Source: Celeribacter indicus
GTDB lineage: Bacteria > Pseudomonadota > Alphaproteobacteria > Rhodobacterales > Rhodobacteraceae
Direction: 5' to 3'
Length of the DNA: 64,000 bases
Assembly: GCF_000819565.1 (NCBI RefSeq)
Contig: NZ_CP004393.1
Coordinates: forward strand, 4,216,001-4,280,000
Part shown: piece by piece, positions 24,782-34,765 of the stretch
Layout: each line of letters opens with the position of its first letter
Position numbering within the stretch: position 1 is the stretch's first letter
Position numbers and translations under genes: made by a program
The notes under the pieces: model-generated
Told to the model about the DNA's origin: nothing
Seen by the model: only the letters and a program-made list of their open reading frames with translations
Databases searched by the model: none

Positions 24782-26116
24782 ATGCACTCCGTGTGCCGTG
24801 TCACGCCATTGCTCCTGGGGTGTCTCGTCTGGGCGTCCGCGGCCTTCCCGCAGACCCTGATCGAGGCAAAGGACAGGACGATTGACCTTTTCACCGGCCA
24901 GGGTGGCCTGATCAAGCTGGACGATCCCGCAGGAACGGTCTTCCTGGCCAATCCCGACATTGCCGACGTGAACATGAAATCCCCCACGCTTCTCTATATC
25001 TACGGGAAAGCCGCGGGCGAAACGACGCTCTTCGTCATCGACGAGAACGAGGAGATCACGCTCGGCAGCGCCGTCAAGGTCGGGCTGAATGCCGCGGCGA
25101 TGGATCGCGCGGCCCATGCCGCGGTGCAGGCCGGCAGTTTCTCGGTCACGGAAGCGGACGGGACGGTCCTCATCAGGGGCCGGGTTCCGACCATCGCGGA
25201 GGCGCACCGGATCGAGGAGGTCGTGCAGGGTCTCGCCGGAGAGGGGACGAAGGTCATCAACACCCTCACATTCGACAAGCCGGCCCAAATCAACCTCCAG
25301 GTCAGGATCGCGGAAGTGTCGCGTTCGGTGGCGGAGAATCTCGGGATCAGCTGGAGCACGCTCTCCGGCAACGGGCTGAACGGCGGCTCCGGGGTGGAAG
25401 ACGGCTATTCCCTCGCCACGAGCGTCGCCCGCGGAAGTTTCCGGGCGAGCGTGCAGCTTGAGGCGCTGAAGCGGGAGGGGCTCGTTTCCATCCTCTCCGA
25501 ACCGAACCTGACGGCGCGCTCCGGAGACAAGGCGAGTTTCCTTGCGGGCGGGCGGTTCCCCTATCAGACCGAGGGCAGCGACGGCGAGGTGCGGGTCGTG
25601 TTCGAGCCCTACGGCGTCGAGCTCGAATTCGAACCGGAGGTGCAGCGCGCCGACCAGATCAAGCTGAACGTCCGCACGCAGATCCGCGAACTGGATTTCT
25701 CGAACGGCAGCACCAGCAACACGCAGAACCTGCCCCTGATCCTCGAACGCAGCGCGGAGACCACGATCGAGGTGGCGAGCGGACAGAGCTTCGCGATCGC
25801 GGGCCTGTTCAGCGCGACGACGCAGCAGAATGTCGACAAGCTGCCGGCGCTCGGCGATCTGCCGGTGCTGGGCGCGCTGTTCCGGTCGACGAAATATCAG
25901 TCCGGCGAAAGCGAACTCGTGATCATCGTGACGCCCTATCTCGTGGAGCCCGCCTCGCCGAACGCCATGGCGGCGCCCACGGACGGCTTTGCGCCCTCGG
26001 GCAGCTTCGTGCGCAACGTGATCGGAGAGCTGAGCCAGGGCGTGCCGATTGAGGCCGGCTCCGAAGGCGTGTCGGTGCGCTCCATCCATGGGAAAGCGGG
26101 GTTTCTTCTGCAATGA
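24782..26116 (+). CDS. cpaC: Tad pilus secretin CpaC/RcpA
   Basis: 444 residues: signal peptide ending ASAAFPQ, N-terminal pilus-secretin domain (GGLIKLDDPAGTVFLANPDIADVNMKSPTLLYIYGKAAGETTLFVID), BON-like segment (EAHRIEEVVQGLAGEGTKVINTLTF) and secretin barrel (VSILSEPNLTARSGDKASFLAGGRFPY, VFEPYGVELEFEPEV, QSFAIAGLF, LPALGDLPVLGALFRS, ELVIIVTPYLVEP). All blocks of the type II/III secretin family are intact; forms the outer membrane pore for the pilus. Confidence 0.94.
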   Translation: MHSVCRVTPLLLGCLVWASAAFPQTLIEAKDRTIDLFTGQGGLIKLDDPAGTVFLANPDIADVNMKSPTLLYIYGKAAGETTLFVIDENEEITLGSAVKVGLNAAAMDRAAHAAVQAGSFSVTEADGTVLIRGRVPTIAEAHRIEEVVQGLAGEGTKVINTLTFDKPAQINLQVRIAEVSRSVAENLGISWSTLSGNGLNGGSGVEDGYSLATSVARGSFRASVQLEALKREGLVSILSEPNLTARSGDKASFLAGGRFPYQTEGSDGEVRVVFEPYGVELEFEPEVQRADQIKLNVRTQIRELDFSNGSTSNTQNLPLILERSAETTIEVASGQSFAIAGLFSATTQQNVDKLPALGDLPVLGALFRSTKYQSGESELVIIVTPYLVEPASPNAMAAPTDGFAPSGSFVRNVIGELSQGVPIEAGSEGVSVRSIHGKAGFLLQ

Positions 26117-26655
26117 TCACTGTGTCGTCCAGAATACGAAGGGCCGGGCTCGGCACCGTCCTCGCCCTTCTTGCGGCCGGTTGCGCGCCCGTCGCACCAC
26201 ATCCCGGTGTCGTGAGCCGGCTTTCGGCGCCTTACGAAGAGGTTCAGCTCGAATACAAGTTTCCCTACGGCTCGGGCTCGCTGCCGGATGCGGAGCGTTC
26301 GCAGATCGCCTCCTTCCTCCGATCCGTCTCGCCGCAGGAGGGCGATCTGCTGATCGTCACCATCCCGAACAGCGGCAATGCCGCCGTCGACCGGGCACGT
26401 CTCTCGACCATGCAGGCCGCGCTTGCCCTCGTTCCGTCCCGCAAGAGCTTCAACATGCCGACAGGCTTTTCGGAGCGGCCGGATCCGCTGCGGGGAACGG
26501 GGATCCTGCGCCTCACCCGCGCCCGCGGCATCGCGGTGGGCTGCCAGCCCGGCGCCGCCTCCCTCGGATGCGCCAATGCCGCCAATCTCGCGACGATGAT
26601 CGGTGAGCCGGGCGACGTGCTCGGGCCGCACACGACGGCACGGATGCCGGACTAG
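26113..26655 (+). CDS. cpaD: CpaD-like pilus biogenesis lipoprotein
   Basis: 180 residues with lipobox LLAAGC (Cys about 25). The domain EVQLEYKFPYGSGSLPDAERSQIASFLRSVSPQEGDLLIVTIPNS resembles the OmpA-like CpaD pilus lipoproteins, and the C-terminal GCANAANLATMIGEPGDVLGP is the conserved CpaD end (usually GCxxxxNLAxMVxxPxDL). It overlaps cpaC by ATGA and lies in the expected place. Confidence 0.87.
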   Translation: MITVSSRIRRAGLGTVLALLAAGCAPVAPHPGVVSRLSAPYEEVQLEYKFPYGSGSLPDAERSQIASFLRSVSPQEGDLLIVTIPNSGNAAVDRARLSTMQAALALVPSRKSFNMPTGFSERPDPLRGTGILRLTRARGIAVGCQPGAASLGCANAANLATMIGEPGDVLGPHTTARMPD

Positions 26656-26656
26656 A

Positions 26657-27913
26657 ATGATTGCCGACAAAGAGGCCCCCGTGACATTTCCCTTCGTGAA
26701 AAGCCAGACCCCTTCCCGCAGCGCCGGGATCGAGGCCTATGTTGCCTCCGAAGACGGCAAGGCAGCCGTCGAGGCCCTCCTGCAACATGCCGCGGCGCGG
26801 GAGGACGTGCTGTTCCACGCCGGCACCCTCGCCACGGCGGGGCGGCTGGCCGGTATCGCCGAATTCGCGCCCGTCGTTTTCGCGGAGGTGGGCGACATGG
26901 AGCTTGCGGACCTGCTCGACGCGGTCCGCGAGATCTCCGGGACGGGCACGGAGCTGGTGCTTCTCGGGCACGAGGCCGGCATATCGACCTATCGGGCGGT
27001 GATCGGCGCGGGTGCGAGGGACTATATCCCGCTCCCACTGAGCGCGACCGATGCCATCCTCGACATGCCGGCGCGGGTCGCCCCTTCGGCAGGGCCGTCA
27101 TCGCGGAAAGGCAGAGCCATCGCGATCTGCGGTGTCTCGGGCGGTGTGGGGGCGAGCTTTCTCGCGGCCAATCTCGCCGTCGCCTTCGCGCGGGACCTGT
27201 CCGCATCGGCCTCCTCGCACCAGGTGGCACTGATCGACGCCGATCTCGGATCCGGCTCCCTGGCGATCGATCTGAACGTGGACCCGACGCGCGGCTATCT
27301 CGATGCGCTCACGGCGCCGGAACGGATCGACGGCACGTTCCTCGCCTCCGCCATGGCCGAACCCGTTCCGGGCGTGAGGATGTTCTCCTCTGAAGCCGAC
27401 GTGCTTCCCGGAATCGGCCAGCTCGAGACGGGCATCGCCCCTCTCCTCAGGGTCCTGAAGGAGGAAACCGCGACGACGGTCATCGACCTCCCGCGCCGGC
27501 TTCTCGGCGAGCAACCGGCGCTCGTCGACGAGTTCGACGATCTCGTGCTTGTCCTGACCCCCGGTTTCGCCCCGGTGCGCTCCTGCGCGCGGCTCATGGA
27601 AAGGATCGGGGCAACCGGGCCGGAGGATCTCCGGATCTGGATCGTCCTGTCGCAGACGCGGCGCGATGCCGGCCTCCGGCCCTCCGAAATCGAGACCGCG
27701 CTGGACCACACGATCGCCGTCCGCCTGCCGCCCCTCAGCCCCGGCGAGATGGCGCGGGCCCTCATCAAGGGGGAGCCGCTTCAGAAACATTCCCCGAAAA
27801 GCCGCTATTCGCGCGCGGTCTCGGATCTCGCAGCCCGGCTCTCCCCGCCGGAGAGCCGGCAGGACAGACCCGCGCGCGGCGGTTTCCTCGGCCGCCGGAG
27901 GAAGGGCGCATGA
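26657..27913 (+). CDS. cpaE: CpaE-like MinD/ParA-family pilus localisation protein
   Basis: 418 residues. An atypical receiver-like N-terminal part (about 15-140) is followed by a MinD/ParA ATPase fold (IAICGVSGGVGASFLAANLAVAFA, ALIDADLGSGSLAIDLNVDPTRGYLDAL, TVIDLPRRL, LVLTPGFAPVRSCARLME). The deviant Walker A has GGVGAS in place of GGVGKT, losing one lysine as in other CpaE proteins. The ATG one base after the cpaD stop is used, assuming coupling; a GTG at 26681 with AAAGAGG six bases upstream is a strong alternative. Likely targets the pilus machine to a pole. Confidence 0.88.
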   Translation: MIADKEAPVTFPFVKSQTPSRSAGIEAYVASEDGKAAVEALLQHAAAREDVLFHAGTLATAGRLAGIAEFAPVVFAEVGDMELADLLDAVREISGTGTELVLLGHEAGISTYRAVIGAGARDYIPLPLSATDAILDMPARVAPSAGPSSRKGRAIAICGVSGGVGASFLAANLAVAFARDLSASASSHQVALIDADLGSGSLAIDLNVDPTRGYLDALTAPERIDGTFLASAMAEPVPGVRMFSSEADVLPGIGQLETGIAPLLRVLKEETATTVIDLPRRLLGEQPALVDEFDDLVLVLTPGFAPVRSCARLMERIGATGPEDLRIWIVLSQTRRDAGLRPSEIETALDHTIAVRLPPLSPGEMARALIKGEPLQKHSPKSRYSRAVSDLAARLSPPESRQDRPARGGFLGRRRKGA

Positions 27914-29472
27914 GCCAGTCCGCGCGCATGACCGACATCGACCAGGAAGACATCCTCACCCGGATCAGAGCCCGGCTCGAGGACCGGCCGGACGCGGGAC
28001 CGGAGATCGACCTGCACGCCATCAGCAAGGCGATCGACTGGTATGAGCACAGGCACGGCGTGCGGGTGCCGCGCGCGCTCCAGCGCGAGCTGATCCAGCG
28101 GCTTGCGGCGGACATGTCCTCCGCCGAGCGGCACAGGGAGGAGACGCTCCCGGACACGGAGGCCAGGGCGCCCCTGCCCGGCCGCGCCTATCTTCCGGCA
28201 TTCGCGGGGCGCCTCTCCGGCCTGTTTCGCGAGATCGTGCCCGAGGTCATGGCGCTTCTCGACATGAGGGCCCTGGGCGAGCAGCCGCCCGCGGCGCAGC
28301 GTGCGGCCATCCGCGAGGCGGTCGTGTCCGTCAGCCGCACGCGCAAGCTCGACCTGAATGGCGCGGAGACGGGCGAGCTCATCGCCTATGTGATCGACGA
28401 CATGCTCGGCCTCGGTCCGCTCGAGCGGCTCCTCGCGGATGACGACGTCTCGGATATCATGGTCAACGGCCCGGACCGGATCTATGTCGAACGACACGGG
28501 CAGCTCCACCTCACCGACATCCGATTCCGCGACAACCAGCATGTGCTCAACATCGCGACCCGCATGGTCTCTGCGGTCGGGCGGCGCGTGGACGAAACCA
28601 CGCCGCTGGCCGATGCGCGGCTGCCCGACGGGACGCGGATCAACGTGGCGATCCCGCCGCTCGCGATCGACGGGGCGACGATCACGATCCGGAAATTCCA
28701 GAAAGACCAGTTGAAGCTCGCAGATCTCGTGGCCCGCAACAGCCTGTCCCCGCAGATGGCCGAGATGCTGGGCCTCGCGGCGCGCCTTCGGCTCAACATC
28801 CTCGTGTCCGGCGGCACGGGGTCGGGGAAGACCACGCTTCTGAACGCCATTTCCCGCGAAATCCCCGCCTCCGAACGGATTGTCACGATCGAGGACGCAG
28901 CCGAGCTGCGTCTTCAGCAACCCCATGTCGTGCGCCTCGAAACCCGCCCCGCCAATATCGAAGGCAACGGCGAGGTGACGATGCGCCAGCTCTTCCGCAA
29001 TGCGCTGCGGATGCGGCCGGATCGCATCATCATCGGAGAGGTGCGGGGCGAGGAGGCGCTCGACCTGCTTCAGGCGATGAACACCGGCCATGACGGCTCG
29101 ATGAGTACCCTCCATGCCAACAGCCCGCGCGAAGCCCTCACGCGGCTGGAGAACATGATCGCGATGTCGGGCGTGCGGCTTCCGGCGGAAACCGTCCGCG
29201 CCCAGCTCAACGACGCCATTCACCTGGTGGTCCAGATCTCCCGCATGCAGGACGGCGTGCGCCGGGTCGTCTCCATTTCCGAGGTGGTGGGTTTCGACGG
29301 ACGGATCGTCAGCATGCAGGACCTGTTCCTCTACCGGCGGGAAAAGACGCAGCGGTCCGGTGAGGTCGCCGGCAGGTTCGCGGCGACGGGCAACCTGCCC
29401 CTTTTCACGGATCGCGCGGCGGAGCAAGGGCTCGAGCGCGCGCTTCGCCAGGCTGTCGGCGTGTCCTCATGA
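27910..29472 (+). CDS. cpaF: Tad pilus secretion ATPase CpaF/TadA
   Basis: 520 residues, VirB11/GspE-like. The N-terminal helical region is followed by [30 protein letters not shown], Walker [15 protein letters not shown], Asp box [23 protein letters not shown], Walker [43 protein letters not shown] (with His box). Complete and of usual length. Overlaps cpaE by ATGA. Powers pilin polymerisation. Confidence 0.95.
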   Translation: MSQSARMTDIDQEDILTRIRARLEDRPDAGPEIDLHAISKAIDWYEHRHGVRVPRALQRELIQRLAADMSSAERHREETLPDTEARAPLPGRAYLPAFAGRLSGLFREIVPEVMALLDMRALGEQPPAAQRAAIREAVVSVSRTRKLDLNGAETGELIAYVIDDMLGLGPLERLLADDDVSDIMVNGPDRIYVERHGQLHLTDIRFRDNQHVLNIATRMVSAVGRRVDETTPLADARLPDGTRINVAIPPLAIDGATITIRKFQKDQLKLADLVARNSLSPQMAEMLGLAARLRLNILVSGGTGSGKTTLLNAISREIPASERIVTIEDAAELRLQQPHVVRLETRPANIEGNGEVTMRQLFRNALRMRPDRIIIGEVRGEEALDLLQAMNTGHDGSMSTLHANSPREALTRLENMIAMSGVRLPAETVRAQLNDAIHLVVQISRMQDGVRRVVSISEVVGFDGRIVSMQDLFLYRREKTQRSGEVAGRFAATGNLPLFTDRAAEQGLERALRQAVGVSS

Positions 29473-30440
29473 CGGCAGCGCAGGCGGTCGTTTTCCTCTC
29501 GATTTTCGTGCTCTGCATGGCCTGCGGCTTTGCGGCGCTGATGATCCTCGACCGCTCGCGCCGGGTCAGGCGGGCCAGACTCGCGCGCGCCGGCATGAAC
29601 CGCGCGGCCGCGCACCAGAACATGCGCAAGCTCCTCTGGGACCAGGGATCCGTCGTGAAACCCGTGGCCGGCGACCGCCGGCGGAGCGGCCTGCCCGGCC
29701 TGCTCGACGAAAGGCTCGCAAAGGCCGGGCTCGGACTATCGCCGCGCGCCCTCGCGCTGCTTGTCCTGATGGCGAACCTCGGCTTCGTCCTCGTCGCCGC
29801 ATTCGCTTTCGGCGTGAACGCCCTGCTCGCGATCCCGCTCGGCATCGCCCTGTCGTGGCTCCTCGTGTCCGGCGCCCTGTCCGTCCTTCAGGCCAGGCGC
29901 ATCCGCTCCGTCATCGACAGCCTGCCCGAATGCCTCGATGTCTTTGCCCGCGGGCTCCGCGCCGGGAAACCCATTCCCGAGGCGCTCGACCTCGTCGCGC
30001 AGAACGCCGGGGGTGTCGCGCAGGCGGAATTCCGCACCTGCTGTGACGAGATGCGGCTCGGCGTCACCCTCCCCGGCGCGCTGGGAGGGCTGGCGTCGCG
30101 GATCGACACGCCGGAAGTGCGCTATATCGCCGTCGCGACCAGCCTCCAGGCGGAGACGGGCGGCAACCTTGTCGAGACCCTCGACAATCTCGCCTCGCTG
30201 CTGAGGGAACGCCACAAGCTGCGGAAGAAAGCCGCGGCCCTGACGGCCGAGACGCGCATGAGCGCGGCCATCCTCTCCGCCCTTCCCTTTGTCGTGGGGG
30301 CGGTCATCTATGTGATGAACCCGACCTATCTCGCCCCGCTGGCCCAGGATCCGCGCGGCCGCGTCCTCGCGCTGGCGGGCATGGCGAGCATCGCCGGCGG
30401 GATATTCACCATGTACCGGATGGCGCGGATAGATGTCTGA
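29469..30440 (+). CDS. tadB: Tad inner membrane platform protein TadB
   Basis: 323 residues with N-terminal membrane helix, T2SSF domain (IDSLPECLDVFARGLRAGKPIPEALDLVAQNAGGVAQAEF, VRYIAVATSLQAETGGNLVETLDNLASLLRERHKLRKKAAALTAE) and C-terminal helices. The ETGGNLVETL block and the Lys-rich RHKLRKK are typical of TadB. Start overlaps cpaF stop (ATGA). Confidence 0.93.
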   Translation: MTAAQAVVFLSIFVLCMACGFAALMILDRSRRVRRARLARAGMNRAAAHQNMRKLLWDQGSVVKPVAGDRRRSGLPGLLDERLAKAGLGLSPRALALLVLMANLGFVLVAAFAFGVNALLAIPLGIALSWLLVSGALSVLQARRIRSVIDSLPECLDVFARGLRAGKPIPEALDLVAQNAGGVAQAEFRTCCDEMRLGVTLPGALGGLASRIDTPEVRYIAVATSLQAETGGNLVETLDNLASLLRERHKLRKKAAALTAETRMSAAILSALPFVVGAVIYVMNPTYLAPLAQDPRGRVLALAGMASIAGGIFTMYRMARIDV

Positions 30441-31383
30441 CCTGCCGCTTCCCCTGATCGCCATGGTCATCGCCGGGCTCGCCCTCGCGGCCCAGATCGC
30501 GGGCTTCGGCCTGATCGACCGCCGGACCCGGACGGCGCGCCTCGCCCGGCTCGTGACGCGAAAGCGTGCCGGAGAGGGGCGCAACCGGCCGGTGTCGCTC
30601 GTCGTCCGGGTCCGGCGATGGATCGCGGAGATCTCGCGCACCCTCTTCGAACGTGTGTCGATCATGAGCGGCGGGGAGGCGGACGCCTCCGCCGCCCTCC
30701 TGCGCGCCGCGGGATACAGAAGCCGCGATGCGGTTTTCGTCCACGCCTTCCTGAAACTCGTGCTGCCTCTCTCCGGCTGCCTGCTGACGGCGGTCTGGAG
30801 GTTCGTCGAAGGCGACCTCGCGAGCCTCCGGGGCCTGATCTGGGTCTGCGGCGTCGCGCTGGCGGCCTCGAAACTGCCGGATATCTACCTGAGATGGCGG
30901 CGCGACCGGCGGTTCGAGCAGGTGACACGCGCCTTTCCCGACATGCTCGAACTCCTCGTCGTGGCCTGTGATGCCGGACTGGGATCCGGCGCCGCGCTCG
31001 CCCGCGTCGCGCGGGATCTGCAACTCGTCTGCCCGCCCCTCGCACAGGACATCCAGCAGCTCGTGATCGAGCTCTCGATTCTGCCCGAACGCGAACAGGC
31101 GTGGCGAAATCTCGAGGACCGGATCCCCCTGCCGGAAATCCGCATCTTTTCCAACGCCCTGAGGCAGGCGGAGCGCTACGGCACGCCCCTGACGCGCGCC
31201 CTGCGCACGCTGATGCAGGAGGAACGCGCGCGCCGGCTTCTCCGGATCGAGGAAAAGGCCGGACGCCTTCCCGCGCTGATGACCATCCCGCTCATCCTCT
31301 TCATCATGCCCGCGCTGCTCGTCGTTCTCGTCGGCCCGGCGGCGCTCAGCATCCTCGACAACATCATGAACGGCGGAGGGTAA
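30433..31383 (+). CDS. tadC: Tad inner membrane platform protein TadC
   Basis: 316 residues, T2SSF domain in the second half (AFPDMLELLVVACDAGLGSGAALARVARDL, FSNALRQAERYGTPLTRALRTLMQEERARRLLRIEEKAGRLPALMTIPLILFIMPALLVVLVGPAAL). Overlaps tadB by eight bases. Forms the platform with TadB. Confidence 0.92.
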   Translation: MSDLPLPLIAMVIAGLALAAQIAGFGLIDRRTRTARLARLVTRKRAGEGRNRPVSLVVRVRRWIAEISRTLFERVSIMSGGEADASAALLRAAGYRSRDAVFVHAFLKLVLPLSGCLLTAVWRFVEGDLASLRGLIWVCGVALAASKLPDIYLRWRRDRRFEQVTRAFPDMLELLVVACDAGLGSGAALARVARDLQLVCPPLAQDIQQLVIELSILPEREQAWRNLEDRIPLPEIRIFSNALRQAERYGTPLTRALRTLMQEERARRLLRIEEKAGRLPALMTIPLILFIMPALLVVLVGPAALSILDNIMNGGG

Positions 31384-31385
31384 AG

Positions 31386-31802
31386 ATGCGGCGGCTTCAG
31401 ACATTCACCCGACAGGACGACGGCGCGACGGCGGTGGAGTTCGCGCTGGTTCTGCCGTTCCTGCTGTCGGTGATCTTCGGCATCGTGTGCTTCGGCCAGT
31501 ATTTCGCGCTCGCCAGCAGCGTCCAGCAACTCGCGGCAGAGGCCGCGCGGGCCTCCGTCGTGCAGTTTTCCCCCGCGGCGCAGAAACAGGTCGCCGAAGA
31601 TTTCATCCGCGACGCGCGCGGAAAATACGCGGCGCTCGACGGGGCCAGATTGGACGTCGCGGTCCAGATGGAGAGCCTGCCGGTCTCCGGCATCACGGTC
31701 ACGCTGAGCTACGACCTCGCGGGGACCGCCGTCGAGATCGCCGCCGACTTCCTGAACCTGCAAATTCCCGCCATCGTCCGGAGCAGCTACCTTGCCTATT
31801 AG
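31386..31802 (+). CDS. tadE: TadE-like minor pseudopilin
   Basis: 138 residues: short leader, then QDDGATAVEFALVLPFLLSVIFGIVCFGQYFALASSVQQLAAEAARASV, the TadE signature with Gly/Ala cleavage site, conserved Glu, and hydrophobic helix. AAAG precedes ATG 31386, two bases after the tadC stop. The long upstream frame is not used. A separate TadF is not present. Confidence 0.88.
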   Translation: MRRLQTFTRQDDGATAVEFALVLPFLLSVIFGIVCFGQYFALASSVQQLAAEAARASVVQFSPAAQKQVAEDFIRDARGKYAALDGARLDVAVQMESLPVSGITVTLSYDLAGTAVEIAADFLNLQIPAIVRSSYLAY

Positions 31803-33516
31803 AGCGCTCATCCGGGCCTACGGCCGGTCCGAACAGGGAGCCGTCGCGATCGTCGTCGCGATCCTGCTGACAGTCCTCATCGGCTTCCTCGCCCTGGGCG
31901 TGGATCTGGGAATGATGTATTTCCGGCAGAAGGACCTCCAGACCCGCGCCGATCTCGCGGCGGTGAGCGCGGTGCTGCACGTCGACGGCGATGCCGCAGG
32001 CGCCGCGGAACGCACGGCCGGCCAGGATGGCGGACCGGATCTTGCAGTTTCGCAGGTCGCGCTCGGCCGGTTCACACGCGACGCGGCGCTCCCGCCCGAG
32101 GCGCGCATGGATTACACGGCCCCCGCGACGCTGGCCAATGCCGCCACCGTGCGGCTTGAGGACCGCATCCCGCTCCATTTCGCCTCCGCCTTCCTGCACA
32201 CGAGAGACGTCCCGATTTCCGCCGAGGCGACGGCCGCCCGCGCCGATCTCGCGGCCTTCACCCTCGGCTCACGCCTCGCGTCCATCGACACCGGGGACTC
32301 TGCCGTGCTCAACGCCGTGCTCGGCAGCGTTCTGGACTCCTCTCTGTCCCTGTCGGTGCTCGACTACGATGGCTTGGCCGATGCAAAGATCAACCTGCTG
32401 GAATTCTCCGACGCGCTCGCCACCCGGCTGGACCTTCAGGCCCTGACCTATGAGGAGATCCTGGACACCGATGCCGATCTGCCCGATCTCGTGGGCGCTC
32501 TCCTGGACATCGGACCGACACCGGCGGTCACCGCCGCCCTCACGAAGGTGCTGAACGCGGGATCGTCGGAGAGCCTGAACATCTCCCGGCTGATCGACAT
32601 CGAGGGGGACGAGGTCGGGCTGCGGATCGAGGATATTCTCGACTCCGTCCAGGTCTCGGTGCTCGACATCCTGATGGCCAGCGTCGAAGTCGTGAACGCG
32701 AACTCCCTCATAGATCTCCCCCTCTCCATTCCCGGTCTCGCGGATGCTCACCTCGTGGTGGGCGAACGGGTGCAGGGTTCCGGCTGGATCACCATCGGCG
32801 CCAGAGGAGCCACACTCCACACCGCGCAGATCCGCCTCAGGCTCGATATCGATCTGGACGCGGTTCTGGCCCGCGTCCGCTTGCCGGTCTACCTGGAAAT
32901 CGCCGGCGCGACCGCCACCCTCACCGGCGTCGACGCCTGCGGACGATCCGATGACAACGGCGTGGTCGCCGTGTTCGACACGGGGTCGGACGCCGGCATG
33001 GGCGGGCATGGCAGCCAGATCGTGAAAGTCTTCGTCGGCGAACTGGTCGGCAAGGATTTCCGGGACACCACGAGCTATCTCACACAGGCGGATTTCGATC
33101 CCGTCTTCCTCCTGAAGGTCTCGCTTCTGGGCATCCCGATCGCGAATGTCGAGATCGAAGCCTTCACCTTCCTCGGCGCGGCAGGCAACCAGCAAATGAC
33201 GTTCCTGCGCTCCGAAATCGGTCAAACGAAGCTCTATGACGCGAAGATCAACCTTTCCGGGACCGTCGCGGCACTCCTGGCGCCCCAAAGCAGCCAGACC
33301 GGCGAGGGCGCGCATATCGACGTGAGCCTTCTGGGCCTGAAGCTGGGGAAGGTGACGGATATTCTCCACGGGACGGTCTACCCCGTCCTCGCGGCCCTGA
33401 CCGGCCTGCTCGACCCGCTCCTGAACACGGTGCTCGATCTGCTCGGGATCAAGCTCGGGGAGGCGGAACTGACGCTGACCGGCACCGCCTGCGGAGGCAT
33501 CATGCTCGTCCGTTGA
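31792..33516 (+). CDS. tadG: TadG-like pilus protein
   Basis: 574 residues from a TTG overlapping the tadE end by 11 bases. The N-terminus SEQGAVAIVVAILLTVLIGFLALGVDLGMMYFRQKDLQTRADLAAVSAV is the Tad_N/TadG-like membrane-anchored start. The rest is a large periplasmic region with several beta-rich segments (SVLDILMASVEVVNANSLIDLPLSIPGL, GARGATLHTAQIRLRLDIDLDAVLARV). No von Willebrand A domain is evident, unlike some TadGs. The TTG start has no strong Shine-Dalgarno, consistent with coupled translation. Confidence 0.83.
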   Translation: MPIRALIRAYGRSEQGAVAIVVAILLTVLIGFLALGVDLGMMYFRQKDLQTRADLAAVSAVLHVDGDAAGAAERTAGQDGGPDLAVSQVALGRFTRDAALPPEARMDYTAPATLANAATVRLEDRIPLHFASAFLHTRDVPISAEATAARADLAAFTLGSRLASIDTGDSAVLNAVLGSVLDSSLSLSVLDYDGLADAKINLLEFSDALATRLDLQALTYEEILDTDADLPDLVGALLDIGPTPAVTAALTKVLNAGSSESLNISRLIDIEGDEVGLRIEDILDSVQVSVLDILMASVEVVNANSLIDLPLSIPGLADAHLVVGERVQGSGWITIGARGATLHTAQIRLRLDIDLDAVLARVRLPVYLEIAGATATLTGVDACGRSDDNGVVAVFDTGSDAGMGGHGSQIVKVFVGELVGKDFRDTTSYLTQADFDPVFLLKVSLLGIPIANVEIEAFTFLGAAGNQQMTFLRSEIGQTKLYDAKINLSGTVAALLAPQSSQTGEGAHIDVSLLGLKLGKVTDILHGTVYPVLAALTGLLDPLLNTVLDLLGIKLGEAELTLTGTACGGIMLVR

Positions 33517-33571
33517 CCGCCGCGCCGCCGCCTCTCCCTTCCGCCATCCCAACCTCATTCGGAGACACTCC

Positions 33572-34375
33572 TTGACCTCTCGCGCCCTTTTCCTTCGTTC
33601 ATTGGCCCTCCTGTTCCTTTTCTCGGCCCTGTCCGCCTGCGATACCGGCGCGCCCGGTGCGGCGCAAAGATATGCCCAGGACCAGACCTCCGAAACGCTC
33701 CAGCTCGCTCAGGCCACGACCGAGGCGGGCGACCCGGCCACCGCCGCGAAGCTCTTCGAAAAGGTCCTGCGTGCGGACCCGATCTCCGTTCCCGCCCTCC
33801 TCGGCGCCGGAGACGCCTATGCCCGCATGGGACAGAACGACCGTGCCGAGGCCGTGCTGGAACGCGCCCACGAGCTTGCGCCGAACAATGCGGAGGTGCT
33901 GACCACGCTCGGGCGCGTGAAACTCGCGCAGGGTCAGCCGACCGCCGCGCTCGAGGAATACGAAAAGGCCCTGCGCATCGACCGGCGCAATGTCGCGGCG
34001 CTCACCGGAAAGGGCGTCGCCCTCGACCAGCTGTCCCGCCACGCGGATGCGCAGGCGGTCTATGAAACGGCGCTCGCCATGTATCCGGCGAACTTCATCC
34101 TGCGGAGCAATTACGCCCTGTCGCTCGCGATTTCCGGGCAGATGGTGAAGGGCACCGGCATCCTTCAGGAACTGGTGCGGGATCCGAACGCCGCCCCCCA
34201 TGTGCGCGGCAACCTCGCCCTCGTCTACGGGCTTGCGGGCCGGGACACCGATGCGCGTGCGACGCTCGCGCTCGACATGTCCCCGGCGCAGGTCGAGGAG
34301 AATATCGCCGCCTATCGCGCGATCCGCCGCCTGATGCTCGAGGACAAGCCGATCGGGGCGCTCATCTTCATGTAG
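33572..34375 (+). CDS. tadD: TadD-like TPR lipoprotein
   Basis: 267 residues from TTG with GGAGAC upstream. Lipobox LFSALSAC (Cys about 24), then tetratricopeptide repeats: AKLFEKVLRADPISVPALLGAGDAYARMGQNDRAEAVLERAHELAPNNAEVLTTLGRVKLAQGQPTAALEEYEKALRIDRRNVAALTGKGVALDQLSRHADAQAVYETAL. TadD-type pilotins help assemble the secretin. It ends the same-strand pilus operon, 55 bases after tadG. Confidence 0.88.
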   Translation: MTSRALFLRSLALLFLFSALSACDTGAPGAAQRYAQDQTSETLQLAQATTEAGDPATAAKLFEKVLRADPISVPALLGAGDAYARMGQNDRAEAVLERAHELAPNNAEVLTTLGRVKLAQGQPTAALEEYEKALRIDRRNVAALTGKGVALDQLSRHADAQAVYETALAMYPANFILRSNYALSLAISGQMVKGTGILQELVRDPNAAPHVRGNLALVYGLAGRDTDARATLALDMSPAQVEENIAAYRAIRRLMLEDKPIGALIFM

Positions 34376-34423
34376 GAAAGACGCGCCTTGCCGGCGATCC
34401 GCGGTCCCTCCGGGGACGGGAGG

Positions 34424-34645
34424 TCAGCGCAACCGGCGCGCCGGTTCGCCCTCTCCGTTGTCATCGGGGGAGAGGCCGCCGAAGGCCACGGCGAGACGGG
34501 CGAAGGCCTGTGCCGTCGCGTCAAAGCCCGAGGCACGGGCGGCTTCGCAGGCACAAAGCGCCTCGCACGCGAGCGCCTCTGCGCCGCGGGTCCCGTCCTC
34601 GTCTCGTGGGTCTGTCGCCGGCATCGCTTTTCCATCAAGAAACAA
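34424..34645 (-). CDS. Small hypothetical protein
   Basis: 73 residues from a TTG, or 66 from ATG 34624. Rich in Ala, with three Cys (ALACEALCACEAARASGFDATAQAFARLAVAFGGLSPDD). The helical, acidic/alanine composition looks like real coding rather than a shadow frame, but I recognise no family. It lies between the convergent tadD and the first repeat-protein gene, opposite to tadD. Low confidence. Confidence 0.35.
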   Translation of the reverse strand: MFLDGKAMPATDPRDEDGTRGAEALACEALCACEAARASGFDATAQAFARLAVAFGGLSPDDNGEGEPARRLR

Positions 34646-34734
34646 GAAAGGAGAGACGGATCACGCTGGGTGAGTGGTGTGGGGGTGACATGACCCGCCT
34701 CTCCAAGTTATGGGGCCGTCGGTAGACCCCGCAA

Positions 34735-34765
34735 AAGGGAAAATCTTGCAGGTTGACTTTCCCTT
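34735..34765 (-). terminator. Inverted repeat after the first repeat-protein gene
   Basis: AAGGGAAA and TTTCCCTT arms (8 bp, 15-base loop), 123 bases beyond the stop of the minus-strand repeat-protein gene. On the minus strand the second arm runs into TTTTGC, so it could be a weak intrinsic terminator. Confidence 0.35.
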
